From contig DASTXR010000020.1 in NCBI GenBank assembly GCA_035765415.1, forward strand, positions 32,396 through 96,395: 64,000 nt of DNA, given 5' to 3'. Position numbers and translations under genes: made by a program. Shown piece after piece: positions 44,160 to 52,695 of the stretch (its first letter is position 1; each line of letters begins with the position of its first letter). Source of the DNA: CADEED01 sp035765415 (GTDB taxonomy: Bacteria; Pseudomonadota; Gammaproteobacteria; Steroidobacterales; Steroidobacteraceae). The notes beneath the pieces are model-generated. The model made no database searches, was not told the origin of the DNA, and saw only the letters and a list, made by a program, of their open reading frames with translations.

Positions 44160-45614
44160 TCAATACTTGCCGTCATGTCTCCGGGGATTGAAGAACCGCT
44201 CGGCCATGCTCCACGCGACGCCGCCGATGTAGCGGCCGATGCGCCTGCCCTCCAGGTCGCCGTCGCGGAAATGGATGCCGCCATAACGGCGCGACAATCC
44301 AGCTTCGTTGGCCGCGTCGGTGAAAGTGGCCCAACCCAGCCGGACGCGCGCCGCCGGAACGAATCCTCGCTCGATCAGCGAACTGCCTGGCTCGATGTCG
44401 ACCGAATGGCCAAACACGTCGCTACCGGTAAAGCGTTTCAAAACCTCGGATGCAGCGGCGCTGAACGTGCTGTGTCCGGAGACATACTCGCCGAATGGCG
44501 GCGTCACGAACGTGGCGACCTGATACGGATGCCAGTTCTCGCCTCTGATCCACTGATCACCGGCGTTAGGCCCCGGCCAGGCGCGGATTAGCTTGCCTGA
44601 ATAGAGATGGCGCACAGCCGTAATCGGTCGAACGTAGTCGTACCGACGCTTGACGGACCAGCACCAGATCCCGGCGTCCATCACCGCGTTATTCAGGGCG
44701 AAGAACATCTTCACATCCTGGTCTACGTCATGGCCGTCGCGCGTCGAAACGAATTGTGCGAGCAGATTCCAGTGTCCGGGCGGCGTTTCCGAACGGGGTC
44801 CGTCGGACCAGTACTCGGCAACGCTTTTCTGGATATCCGTGAGAGTTGCGCTGTAGCTGATGATCTCACGCGTCTGCTCCAGGAACTCCGGGCTGCCAAA
44901 CGCCGCCGGCTGCTTGGCCTTGAGGTGATGCACGTCCTGCAGCGCGAACGTTCGCACGCGGCCCCAGTGAGGCACCATGAACTTTTGCGTTACCAGCGCG
45001 CCATTCGCGGCCATCACTCTCAACGGCTGCCAACGGGCCGGATCGAATATCTGATCGGGGGAGTTGACAGGCCGATAGCCCGTATAGTCGCTGTACGCGC
45101 CGGGGCTCAGATCACCGAGCTGGTTCGAGCCGTCAGCGTGCCGATATTTCAGAACGGCACCGCACGCGTGCCGCGCGGTGCGGGCCGCCATGCTGCCGTT
45201 TTCTGCGGGGTCATAACCGAGCTCGCGTTGAAACTGCTCGAGCTTGTTGCGCTCCGACGGAAACAGGTCCACCGCCGCCATCAACGCGGCATGCGCAATG
45301 GCCGCGCGTTTGTTTGCTGCGTTTCGCTCCGGCCCGGGGCGGCGCAGCCAGCTGCCGTGGATCGTGCCTTCGGCCTTCGCGTCGAATGCGGCCCACGCGT
45401 CGTACATGCACGTGTGCACCACGGCCAGTGCCCGCGCAGCGATCGGCGGGCCAGGATTGGTATCGCGGACAACCTGAAGCAATCGATTGTTCCACGCGGT
45501 CACGACGTTGTTGTCGCCGGTCCGCGCATTCTTCGCGTCGGCATTCGCCGCGATACATGTGAGTACGATCGCGAGCGCAATACCTGGTGTTCGTCTGCCG
45601 AATGAGCTACGCAC
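44160..45614 (-). CDS. vanadium-dependent haloperoxidase-like PAP2 enzyme, secreted
   Basis: A 484-residue protein from GTG 45614, with AGGAGG seven bases upstream, and a signal peptide (ALAIVLTCIAANADA). The vanadate/phosphate pocket motifs are in order: KRRYDYVRP (K-x6-R-P), GEYVSGHSTFSAAA (SGH) and RRYGGIHFRDGDLEGRRIG (R-x5-H). This is the vanadium haloperoxidase/acid phosphatase superfamily; haloperoxidase or phosphatase activity cannot be separated by eye. It lies 62 bp after a secreted-family operon and may be its last gene. In a locus with a polyene-type PKS, halogenation or peroxidation of the product is conceivable. Confidence 0.85.
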   Translation of the reverse strand: MRSSFGRRTPGIALAIVLTCIAANADAKNARTGDNNVVTAWNNRLLQVVRDTNPGPPIAARALAVVHTCMYDAWAAFDAKAEGTIHGSWLRRPGPERNAANKRAAIAHAALMAAVDLFPSERNKLEQFQRELGYDPAENGSMAARTARHACGAVLKYRHADGSNQLGDLSPGAYSDYTGYRPVNSPDQIFDPARWQPLRVMAANGALVTQKFMVPHWGRVRTFALQDVHHLKAKQPAAFGSPEFLEQTREIISYSATLTDIQKSVAEYWSDGPRSETPPGHWNLLAQFVSTRDGHDVDQDVKMFFALNNAVMDAGIWCWSVKRRYDYVRPITAVRHLYSGKLIRAWPGPNAGDQWIRGENWHPYQVATFVTPPFGEYVSGHSTFSAAASEVLKRFTGSDVFGHSVDIEPGSSLIERGFVPAARVRLGWATFTDAANEAGLSRRYGGIHFRDGDLEGRRIGRYIGGVAWSMAERFFNPRRHDGKY

Positions 45615-45676
45615 GCGTATTCCTCCTGTTTCGAAAAGTTAGAATGGGCAACGCCTCATGCAGAGCGCGCCGCCGG

Positions 45677-46795
45677 TCAACGATCTGCAACGACGGCCGC
45701 GGGCGCTCCCGGCTTCGTCTCGGTGTCCGCCGGTTTCAATGCGGCGACCACCTCGTTCAGTATTTGCTGGCGCTGCGTCTCGGATTGCGCAGGCCTCCAG
45801 TCCCTCACCATCGCCGCCAGTCCCGAGCGCAGCCCCTCGTATTCCTGGCAGCGTTGGCCGCACTCGTCGCGGTTCTGCGCAAGTCGCTGCAGGTGCTTCA
45901 TCGCGACAGCGGTCCGCTCCTTGACGCAGTCGAGCAGCACCTTCTTGCTGCGCTCGACCTTCACGCTCTCGGCGGGCGCGGCCAACACCGCCGAGCAATT
46001 CCTGGCAGTGGCCGCCGTGAGGAATGCAGCTTGCGCGATGCTGACCGGGATGTCGGAGGTGAACTCCATCCGCTGCACAAACGGCGCGCCGGGCAGGAAA
46101 GGTGCGTTGAGCGGGAACTGACCCATGGCAAAGAACACGCCATCGATCCGGCCGTCGAGATCGTCGTCGCCGAGCCGGCCGGCCACCACGTCGCCGGACT
46201 GCAGCGTGCCCACCCGATCCATGCCGCCGGGAAATTTGCGCTCTGTTTGTATTGAATACGGTACCGGACGCGGTCCGGTACTGAAGAAGAAATCCGGGAC
46301 CTTGATGATGCCCTCGGCAAAGCCGGGATCCATTGCGATGTCATCGCGTATCGTCCAGTTGAAGTCCGGGTCCAGGAAGAAGTGACTCTCGCCGCGGTTC
46401 GGACCGCCGTACATGACTCCCAGCACCAGGTTGAACTGCCGGTTGGCTATCACGGCGTTGCCCATCTCGATGTGTTCGTTGATGAGCGTGCCGTCCGAGA
46501 ATTTTCCATCGATACTGGCGCCCTGCGCCGCCTCACCGGTCACGTTGGGCTCGGCGGCGCCGTTGTTGAACGCCGCGACATTCATCGTCAGGAAACCTTC
46601 GAGCTTCATCGAGCGGACTGCGCCGACGGCGAGCGCCTGATCCGGGAAAGGCCCGGGGCCGTAGAGGTGGCGCTTGTCGAGACGGATGTCATACAGGCGC
46701 TCGCCGGCGTCAGCCACCAGGCAACTTGCGAAAAGTGCAACTGCCACCGTCGTGACCAGCACGGCAGCAGAAGCATGTGAGTGTGCGCGTGCCAT
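45677..46795 (-). CDS. secreted protein of the YGPG/GDFNxDG family, with helical C terminus (member 2)
   Basis: A 372-residue protein with a signal peptide (VAVALFASCLVADA). The core shows HLYGPGPF, FNNGAAEPNVTGEA, DGKFSDGTLINEHIEMG, DIAMDPGFAEGIIKVPDFFFSTG, GRLGDDDLDGRIDG and FTSDIPV. A helical extension of about 110 residues has several Cys (ARNCS, LDCVK, DECGQRC). The start overlaps the previous stop by one base (TAATG). It is the fifth gene of a five-gene run of secreted proteins, four of which belong to this family. Confidence 0.82.
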   Translation of the reverse strand: MARAHSHASAAVLVTTVAVALFASCLVADAGERLYDIRLDKRHLYGPGPFPDQALAVGAVRSMKLEGFLTMNVAAFNNGAAEPNVTGEAAQGASIDGKFSDGTLINEHIEMGNAVIANRQFNLVLGVMYGGPNRGESHFFLDPDFNWTIRDDIAMDPGFAEGIIKVPDFFFSTGPRPVPYSIQTERKFPGGMDRVGTLQSGDVVAGRLGDDDLDGRIDGVFFAMGQFPLNAPFLPGAPFVQRMEFTSDIPVSIAQAAFLTAATARNCSAVLAAPAESVKVERSKKVLLDCVKERTAVAMKHLQRLAQNRDECGQRCQEYEGLRSGLAAMVRDWRPAQSETQRQQILNEVVAALKPADTETKPGAPAAVVADR

Positions 46796-47601
46796 TACTC
46801 ACCGCTTCCTGCTTTCACTTTCATCGCCTTGATGTTGCTGGAGAGCTCGCCGCGAATCGGGATGTCGGTCTCGAAATAGCGCACGATCACGTACGGCTGA
46901 CCTGGATAGAACGGCGAATCGAGCGGCATGTTGCCGGCGGCGACGATCGTGCCGTCGATCCAGCCATCCTTGTTGAAATCCCCGATGCGGCCGCGGAGGC
47001 GCGTGCCCGATTTGTGGATCCCGGCCTGGTCGACCCCTATGTCACCGCGTTGCGTCTGCAGCGAATGTGGCACGACGATCTCGCCGGTCGAGCCGTAGAA
47101 AGGCACCTTGATCACGTTCTTCGCGCCTGCTCCGAGGTCGATCGCGAAGTCCATGGTCATCACCACGTCACCGCTGTCGAGCGTCACCGACGTCTGCTGC
47201 CCGAGATGCGGTCCGCCGGCGACGACCGCCGGAAGGAGCCTGGTGCCCGCGACCATCGCCGCACAAGTTTCAACGTTCTCGTTGATCTCGCTGCCGTCCG
47301 ACAACTTGCCGTCGACCGGCCCGGTCATCTCCTTCTCGCCGCAGATATTCGGTTCCGCCGCGCCGTTGTTGACGAACGGCGTAACGAAATCGAGCGTGTT
47401 GACGAAGCTCATCTCGCGGATGATGGTCGCGAACAAGGGCCCGTTATCCATGTTCGTACCGGGGCCGTGGAACTCTCCCGTGCCTAGATAGGTCTTGTCC
47501 GTGCTCCAAAGCGTGTACGCGCCGGCAGGCACGCTCGCGAGGAGCAACTGACCGGCGACTCCCACCGCCAATGCGTGCGATTTCCTCGTCGACGCTCTCA
47601 T
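46795..47601 (-). CDS. secreted protein of the YGPG/GDFNxDG family, short form (member 3)
   Basis: A 268-residue protein with a signal peptide (AVGVAGQLLLASVPAGA). It contains FHGPGTNM, VNNGAAEPNICGEKEM, DGKLSDGSEINENVETC, GGPHLGQQTSV, VPFYGSTGEIVVPHSLQ, GRIGDFNKDGWIDG and FETDIPI, and stops shortly after the core. The two Cys (NICGE and VETCA) are shared with the next protein and could form a disulfide. Its start overlaps the upstream family gene as ATGA, and its stop overlaps the downstream one. Confidence 0.82.
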   Translation of the reverse strand: MRASTRKSHALAVGVAGQLLLASVPAGAYTLWSTDKTYLGTGEFHGPGTNMDNGPLFATIIREMSFVNTLDFVTPFVNNGAAEPNICGEKEMTGPVDGKLSDGSEINENVETCAAMVAGTRLLPAVVAGGPHLGQQTSVTLDSGDVVMTMDFAIDLGAGAKNVIKVPFYGSTGEIVVPHSLQTQRGDIGVDQAGIHKSGTRLRGRIGDFNKDGWIDGTIVAAGNMPLDSPFYPGQPYVIVRYFETDIPIRGELSSNIKAMKVKAGSGE

Positions 47602-48461
47602 GGCCGCGACCCTCCCTGCGGCTTGCGCGCCACGGCGCGTATCGGGTCGTCGGCAGGCGCTACGACCGTCAACTTCGGTGGCTCGGAGCCCCCGCGCTGG
47701 CGCTCCCCCGGGAGGCGCCCGAGCACCTGTCCGCTATAAGGCACGTCCGTGTCGAAGTAGCGGATGAGCGCGTAGGGCGCTCCCGGCATGAAGATAGAGC
47801 TGAGCGGAATGTTGCCGGCCACCACGATGGCGCCGTCCAGCATGCCGTCGTTGTTGAAATCGCCGAGGCGGCCGCGAATCTTGTCGCCGGGCTTGAGCGA
47901 GCCGGCCTGGTCGATGCCGCCTTCGATATTCATCTGCGACTGCAACGACTTCGGCACCGTCACCTCGCCGGTGGTGCCGTAGAAAGGCAGCTTGATGATT
48001 CCTCCCGACCCGACACCGAGGTCGAGTGCAAAGTCCATGGTCATGAGCATGTGGCCGCCATCGAGCACAACCGAGATCTGCTCGCCCTGGTGCGCGCCGC
48101 TCTTGACGACTCCGACCAGAATTTTCATGTCCTTGAGCTTGAACGCGCAGGCGTTGACGTTCTCGTTCAGGGGCGTCACGCCGTCCGAGAGAACGCCGGT
48201 GCTCTTGTCGCGGATCTCGCGGTCGCCACAGATATTCGGCTCCTTCGCGCCGTTATTTGTGAACGGCGTGACGAATGTGGTCGGCGACGGGAAGACGATG
48301 TGGTTGATCTGCACATCGAAAATCGTCACGTCCTGCACTCGCCCCGGCCCGTAGAACGTGCCCGGCCCCATGTAGCTGTCCTGTGTGCTGAACATGGTCG
48401 CGGCGCCCGCGTTTGCGGCGGCCAGTGTGCCGATCGCCACGCATATCAGATGTCTGTTCAT
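47598..48461 (-). CDS. secreted protein of the YGPG/GDFNxDG family, short form (member 4)
   Basis: A 287-residue protein with a signal peptide (CVAIGTLAAANAGA). It has the core motifs FYGPGRVQ, TNNGAKEPNICGDREI, LSDGVTPLNENVNAC, MTMDFALDLGVGSGGIIKLPFYGTTGEVTVPKSLQ, GRLGDFNNDGMLDG and FDTDVPY, and a short Arg/Pro-rich tail. It is most similar to member 3, to which it is joined by an ATGA overlap, so a recent tandem duplication is likely. Function unknown. Confidence 0.82.
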   Translation of the reverse strand: MNRHLICVAIGTLAAANAGAATMFSTQDSYMGPGTFYGPGRVQDVTIFDVQINHIVFPSPTTFVTPFTNNGAKEPNICGDREIRDKSTGVLSDGVTPLNENVNACAFKLKDMKILVGVVKSGAHQGEQISVVLDGGHMLMTMDFALDLGVGSGGIIKLPFYGTTGEVTVPKSLQSQMNIEGGIDQAGSLKPGDKIRGRLGDFNNDGMLDGAIVVAGNIPLSSIFMPGAPYALIRYFDTDVPYSGQVLGRLPGERQRGGSEPPKLTVVAPADDPIRAVARKPQGGSRP

Positions 48462-48506
48462 TGCTGTGCTCCTTTAACGCCCCTGAGGTTCTGTCACTGC
48501 TTTGGG

Positions 48507-49592
48507 TCACTGCTCTTGACTGAGCAAGGACCCGTGCCGCGCCATCCGCTCGCGCAGCGCCTGGACTTCGGTGAAATACGTCTGCGGAAAATTCGCGCAA
48601 TCCGAACGCCCGCCACTGCGCGCCGGTGGCGCGGTGCAGCGCCGTAGCTCGTCGCGCAACTTCGCGAGCGCCTCTTGTTCGACGGACGGGGTCTTCGCCT
48701 GCTTCTTCAGCAGGGTGACTGCGGCGTCGATGCGGGCAGTCATCTCATCAATTGCCCGCGCGTCCTGCGACGGAAAGTGGGACTTGAAATTCCCAAGGCT
48801 CGATACCGTCAGTCTCGCGGCGTCCCAGGCATCGATCGGGATATCGGTCGAAAAGTTGCGAACCTGAACCGCCGGCGCGCCAGGCGTGAACATGTGGCCG
48901 ATCGGAATCGACGTCACACCCACGAGCACGCCGTCGAGGAAGCCGTCGGCGTCGTAGTCGCCAAGCCTTCCGACGAGCTGCGCACCGGACTGCAACGAGC
49001 CTGCGCGATCGACGCCGCCTTCCTGTCCAGTCTCGCTTTGCCGCGACTTCGGTACGGCGACGCCGCCGGTCGTGATGTCGAGGTTCTCGATGACCAGCAA
49101 TCCTTCCGGGAATCCAGGATCGAGTGCGAGATCGACGTGCAGGTGCCAATTGAGCTCCCGGTCGAGAGCGAAGCGCCCGATGCCGTGATTGCGGTCGGTG
49201 CGCGCGACGACGGTGAGCAATCGCATTGCGCCTCGCCCAACCTCGGCAATGCCGCCGTCCATGTGCTCGTTGAAAGCACGGCCGTCGCTCAGTCGCCCGT
49301 CCGCTGACGCTTCGAAGACCGCTTCGCTCGGCAGGTTGGGCGCCTGCGGTCCGTTGTTGAAGTATTCGATGCGCCCCTTCAGTCCGCGCTCGATGACGAG
49401 CGGGGCGAGCCGGCCAGTCGGCAGCGGCGTATCCGCCATATGCCCCGGACCGTGGAACATGCCGCCCGTGAAGTCGAGCCGGTGATCGCGGGCGACAGGC
49501 GAGTCGGCAGCGGCTGCGATGCAATTCATCGCCAGCGCGACGCCAAGGGCGACCGCGCGCGGACGAAATTGAATTGCGGTCAGAGCTGACAT
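48507..49592 (-). CDS. secreted protein of the YGPG/GDFNxDG family, with helical C terminus (member 5)
   Basis: A 361-residue protein with a signal peptide (ALGVALAMNCIAAAA). The core has MFHGPGHM, FNNGPQAPNLPSEA, DGRLSDGRAFNEHMDGG, VDLALDPGFPEGLLVIENLDITTGG, GRLGDYDADGFLDG and FSTDIPI. A helical C-terminal extension carries Cys in RRCTAPP and SDCANFP. It is the second gene of the run, 17 bp downstream of the helical protein at 49610-50131. Confidence 0.82.
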   Translation of the reverse strand: MSALTAIQFRPRAVALGVALAMNCIAAAADSPVARDHRLDFTGGMFHGPGHMADTPLPTGRLAPLVIERGLKGRIEYFNNGPQAPNLPSEAVFEASADGRLSDGRAFNEHMDGGIAEVGRGAMRLLTVVARTDRNHGIGRFALDRELNWHLHVDLALDPGFPEGLLVIENLDITTGGVAVPKSRQSETGQEGGVDRAGSLQSGAQLVGRLGDYDADGFLDGVLVGVTSIPIGHMFTPGAPAVQVRNFSTDIPIDAWDAARLTVSSLGNFKSHFPSQDARAIDEMTARIDAAVTLLKKQAKTPSVEQEALAKLRDELRRCTAPPARSGGRSDCANFPQTYFTEVQALRERMARHGSLLSQEQ

Positions 49593-49609
49593 GACGAGCG
49601 CCAGCCGCC

Positions 49610-50131
49610 TCAGCCCGCTTTCCGATTCAACGAAGCCACCTGCAGCGACATCTCCTCGAGCTCTTTGTAAAGACGGTCGGTGGCGTCAATGAATGAGAAC
49701 GGCACCTTCTTGGCCGGGTACTCGTACCCGGTCACGATCGCCATGCTCATCAGCGCCAGGATCTCCGCTCCTTCCGCTCGCCCGATGACGCCAGCACCCG
49801 CCTGCTTGCGCTCCGGCGAGCGCCAGGCTCCCAGGAGCAAGGCGCGGTCGACCGTGCGGCGCCACGCGCGTAGCCGATCGTTGATGTCCACCATCTGCCG
49901 GCGCAGGCTCACGAAGTCCGATGACTGGATGCTGCGGTTCACCTCGGCCCGGCTCTCGATGATGCCGCGCAAGACCTGCTCCACTTCGATATGTGCGGTC
50001 ACCGCGTCGGCCTCAGCCTGTGTGGGTTGCGCCGGTCGTGGCGATTCCGCATCGGCGCGCAGCGCCACGAATCCGCAAGCCAGCGCGGCCACCAGCATGG
50101 ATCGATCAAGACGTAATTTTCGGTTCGACAT
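49610..50131 (-). CDS. secreted helical protein of unknown function, first gene of the secreted-family operon
   Basis: A 173-residue protein from ATG 50131, with GGGAG eight bases upstream. A signal peptide (MLVAALACGFVALRADA) is followed by mainly helical sequence (VEQVLRGIIESRAEVNRSIQ, LRRQMVDINDRLRAWRRTVDRALLLG, DRLYKELEEMSLQVASL). It resembles the helical extensions of the long YGPG-family members in character, but I see no firm homology. It sits behind a dyad-type promoter and ahead of four family genes. Confidence 0.72.
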   Translation of the reverse strand: MSNRKLRLDRSMLVAALACGFVALRADAESPRPAQPTQAEADAVTAHIEVEQVLRGIIESRAEVNRSIQSSDFVSLRRQMVDINDRLRAWRRTVDRALLLGAWRSPERKQAGAGVIGRAEGAEILALMSMAIVTGYEYPAKKVPFSFIDATDRLYKELEEMSLQVASLNRKAG

Positions 50132-50162
50132 GTTCACATCTCCCGTTTGCCCGTCGCTCTGC

Positions 50163-50207
50163 AATGTATGGAAGTGCCGGCGGGGTGGCGATAGCCCTAT
50201 GTAACTA
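50163..50207 (-). promoter_or_regulatory. dyad-type promoter of the secreted-family operon
   Basis: Read toward the genes: TAGTT-ACATAG-GGCTA (50192-50207), TCGCCA (50186-50191), 17 bp, TACATT (50163-50168). The -35 is the poorest of the set and the -10 one of the best. The inferred start is about 25 nt before ATG 50131. A further TAGCTA lies just outside the dyad at its upstream end. Confidence 0.65.
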
Positions 50208-50324
50208 GCTACCACGCCGCATCCGCAGGAAAGCGCGCGGCAATCGTTGACTTGCAAGGGGTGTTTTGGGATGTTTCGCCCGGCATCGAGCGCCGAAACG
50301 AATCGAGGCTGAAGGAGTCAGGCC

Positions 50325-50768
50325 ATGAAGAAGTCGAGGGTTCCGGGCAAGAGCGCCAGCGCGGTTGCCACGCAAAAGAGACGCGCCGTTACCGCCGGGA
50401 AGAAGACAGCGGCACGCAGTGCGGGCAAGGGCAAGGAGGCCGCCGCGCCAGGACCAGGCGATGCCGCTTTCGCACCCATTGCGGCGGCATTCCGCGGCGG
50501 GCGAGACATCTCCGAAGCACGCATGTTCGGGTCGAGCGGCCTGAAGACCGATGGTCGCGTGTTCGTGATGGTGGTCAAGGGCAACCTCGTCGTGAAGCTG
50601 CCTGCGCCGCGCATCCAGGAGCTGATCGGTTCGCGGGTTGCGCAGCCGTTTGACCCCGGCCATGGCAAGGTCATGAAAGAGTGGGCAAGCATTCCGGTGA
50701 CGCACTCGACGAAATGGCTTGCGCTCGCGCAGGAAGCGCATCGCTTCGTGAGCGGCGCTGCCCAATGA
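50325..50768 (+). CDS. TfoX N-terminal-domain protein with a basic N-terminal tail
   Basis: A 147-residue protein with GAAGGAG seven bases before ATG 50325. Residues 1-40 are Lys/Arg/Ala-rich and unstructured. The rest is a TfoX/Sxy N-terminal-like domain: ARMFGSSGLKTDGRVFVMVVKGNLVVKLP, QPFDPGHGKVMKEWASI and LAQEAHRF are typical of the small stand-alone members. Function is unknown for these; the basic tail could bind nucleic acid. It is divergent from the secreted-family operon. Confidence 0.8.
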   Translation: MKKSRVPGKSASAVATQKRRAVTAGKKTAARSAGKGKEAAAPGPGDAAFAPIAAAFRGGRDISEARMFGSSGLKTDGRVFVMVVKGNLVVKLPAPRIQELIGSRVAQPFDPGHGKVMKEWASIPVTHSTKWLALAQEAHRFVSGAAQ

Positions 50769-50845
50769 CGCGAGTTGGCTCTAACTAGAGACGAGCCCTC
50801 TTGCGGGCTGGCTCCGGCGGCAACGACTCACCTCGCACGGCGTGA

Positions 50846-52405
50846 TCAATCTCCTGCCTGGTACAGCGTCAGGTTCTCGAGAAACGCAATCACTTCGCTA
50901 CGCTCATGCGCGCCCAGGGCGGCGAACGCGTTGCGCGCTGCCTGCCCTTCTCCGCCATGCATCAGAATCGCGTCCGTCAGGGTCGTCGCACGCCCGTCGT
51001 GGAGCCACGGACCAGTGCTGGCAACACCCCACAGCTCGCGTGTCTTCCACAGCGACGGGCCCGTACCTATTTCATCGACCGCGTCGGCAAGCGCCGGGCC
51101 CATATCGTGGCGCTTCAGGTCGCCGTAGAGCCGCACGATGGCCCCGCCGCGCCCATTCGATTCGAATTGCGGAAAACATGGACGACGTCCGACCCAGGTT
51201 TGAGCCGCAAGAGCAGTGTCGTGCGCCGTGCTACCGCTCCGGCAGTGAAGACGGTCGCCTCCCCCGACGGCAGGATTCGCAGTCAGATCGAATTTCACCG
51301 GCCGTAGCGGATCCAGACCCACCATGCGCGGGTCTGTGCCGCCGGCGAGCGTCGCATCGCGAAAGTCAGGGTCGGCGCTCGGCTCCTGGAACGTGGAAGT
51401 CCTGATCTCCATGCTCGGACGATGGCATCCCGCACAACCTATCTGCGCGAAGCGTCGCTCGCCGTTACGGATGGCGCGGATGGCGTGCTGGCTCAGGGCA
51501 TGTCGTCCGCCGAGGCGGTGGTGCAACTCGAGCTTCGTGACGGGCCGCGGCAGCGCCGCTAGATAGACTGACATGGCGGTGATATCACCCACCGTCAGCT
51601 CGTCCCTGACACCGTCGAAGTCCACGTCCGCACCCGGTCCAACCAGCTCGAGCGGTTGCATGCCGAGCTCGAGCTCGGCGGAACCGCGCACGAGCGCACG
51701 CAAAAACGACGCCAGCTCGCCCTTCCAGAAGTAGGGCTTCACGATCAGGTCGCGATCCACTCCGACGACCGAGCTCAGATCCACTTCGCCCGACGGCAGC
51801 GCAGTGATGGACCCGTAGCTCACGCCATTGGCGGTGTCGAGCACCCGGGTCACCGCAATGCCGGTGGTGCGCGCCTGCTCCACGGCCTTCGCACGAATGC
51901 GTTTGAGGTCCTGCGTGGCCTCCTCGGCCAGACGCTGGACGGCCCCGCTGCCGAACAGATGCAACGGATTGCGCAGGACGAACTGCGCGGGATTGCCGGT
52001 ACGTCGCGTGTCACGAATGCCGTTGTCCGCGAGCCCGCCCGCACCGGCCACTACCGGTTGATCGTGACACTCTGCACACGACTGGGCACTGGGGCCGGTG
52101 TTTCGGAACGGATGCATCTGGAAGCCCGGCAGGTCCGCGCGCGGCACTCGCGAAAAGCGCACTGTGCCGGCCGGGTCGAGCGACAGATTCGCGCCGACGC
52201 CATCGACACTGTTGAAGCGGACGCTGAACAGGCGGCCCCCTTGCGCGGCGACGGTCGGCAGAGGTGTCGTCGGCAGACCCGCCTGGTCGACGTGTGCTGC
52301 CTGCGCCGGGCTCTCGACGTCGGAAGCGTGTGTGGGCGGCAGAGGCGCCAGGCAGCTGAGCACCAGTGCGAGCGCACCGACTTTCGAACTGGAAGGTCTC
52401 GTCAC
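50846..52405 (-). CDS. secreted di-haem oxidoreductase / peroxidase-like protein
   Basis: A 519-residue protein from GTG 52405, with AAGGAG seven bases upstream; a longer reading to 52573 runs through its promoter and is rejected. After a signal peptide (ALALVLSCLAPLPPTHA) there are two haem c sites, CAECH and CAGCH. The C-terminal LWGVASTGPWLHDGRATTLTDAILMHGGEG is the hallmark of the di-haem oxidoreductase family (DHOR, MauG/CcpA relatives). It should act as a periplasmic peroxidase or oxidase. It is monocistronic and divergent from a YGPG-family gene, the two sharing a 290-bp region with back-to-back dyad-type promoters. Confidence 0.9.
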   Translation of the reverse strand: MTRPSSSKVGALALVLSCLAPLPPTHASDVESPAQAAHVDQAGLPTTPLPTVAAQGGRLFSVRFNSVDGVGANLSLDPAGTVRFSRVPRADLPGFQMHPFRNTGPSAQSCAECHDQPVVAGAGGLADNGIRDTRRTGNPAQFVLRNPLHLFGSGAVQRLAEEATQDLKRIRAKAVEQARTTGIAVTRVLDTANGVSYGSITALPSGEVDLSSVVGVDRDLIVKPYFWKGELASFLRALVRGSAELELGMQPLELVGPGADVDFDGVRDELTVGDITAMSVYLAALPRPVTKLELHHRLGGRHALSQHAIRAIRNGERRFAQIGCAGCHRPSMEIRTSTFQEPSADPDFRDATLAGGTDPRMVGLDPLRPVKFDLTANPAVGGGDRLHCRSGSTAHDTALAAQTWVGRRPCFPQFESNGRGGAIVRLYGDLKRHDMGPALADAVDEIGTGPSLWKTRELWGVASTGPWLHDGRATTLTDAILMHGGEGQAARNAFAALGAHERSEVIAFLENLTLYQAGD

Positions 52406-52495
52406 GTCACTACTCCTTGTGTGCGGAGCTTGCCGCGGTGCCGGGCGCGAGCCCGAAGAATCCTGAATCCATAAAGCCCCCGTCGTTGAGCAGCA

Positions 52496-52540
52496 ACTGT
52501 CGCCCGCGCAAAAGTGCTTCTCAATAGTTCTTTTGAACCT
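52496..52540 (-). promoter_or_regulatory. dyad-type promoter of the di-haem peroxidase gene
   Basis: Read toward the gene: AGGTT-CAAAAG-AACTA (52525-52540), TTGAGA (52519-52524), 17 bp, GACAGT (52496-52501). Bases 52520-52536 are identical to 29130-29146. The inferred start is about 84 nt before GTG 52405. Confidence 0.62.
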
Positions 52541-52566
52541 GTCTTTCGCTGCACGCGATGCAGGGC

Positions 52567-52611
52567 TGGTCACATCTAGCTATTGATGTGAGGCGATGCA
52601 GGCGACAGATT
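52567..52611 (+). promoter_or_regulatory. dyad-type promoter of the divergent YGPG-family gene
   Basis: TGGTC-ACATCT-AGCTA (52567-52582), TTGATG (52583-52588), 17 bp, CAGATT (52606-52611). A second inverted repeat, CACATC and GATGTG (52571-52576 and 52585-52590), is centred on the right half. The inferred start is about 78 nt before ATG 52696. Confidence 0.65.
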
Positions 52612-52695
52612 GCGCCGGCAACAATTTGCGCACGAGCAACGGGCTGCACCGGATGCACCGACGTTGCGCGCCAGTCACAATTGAGGAGATTTGCC

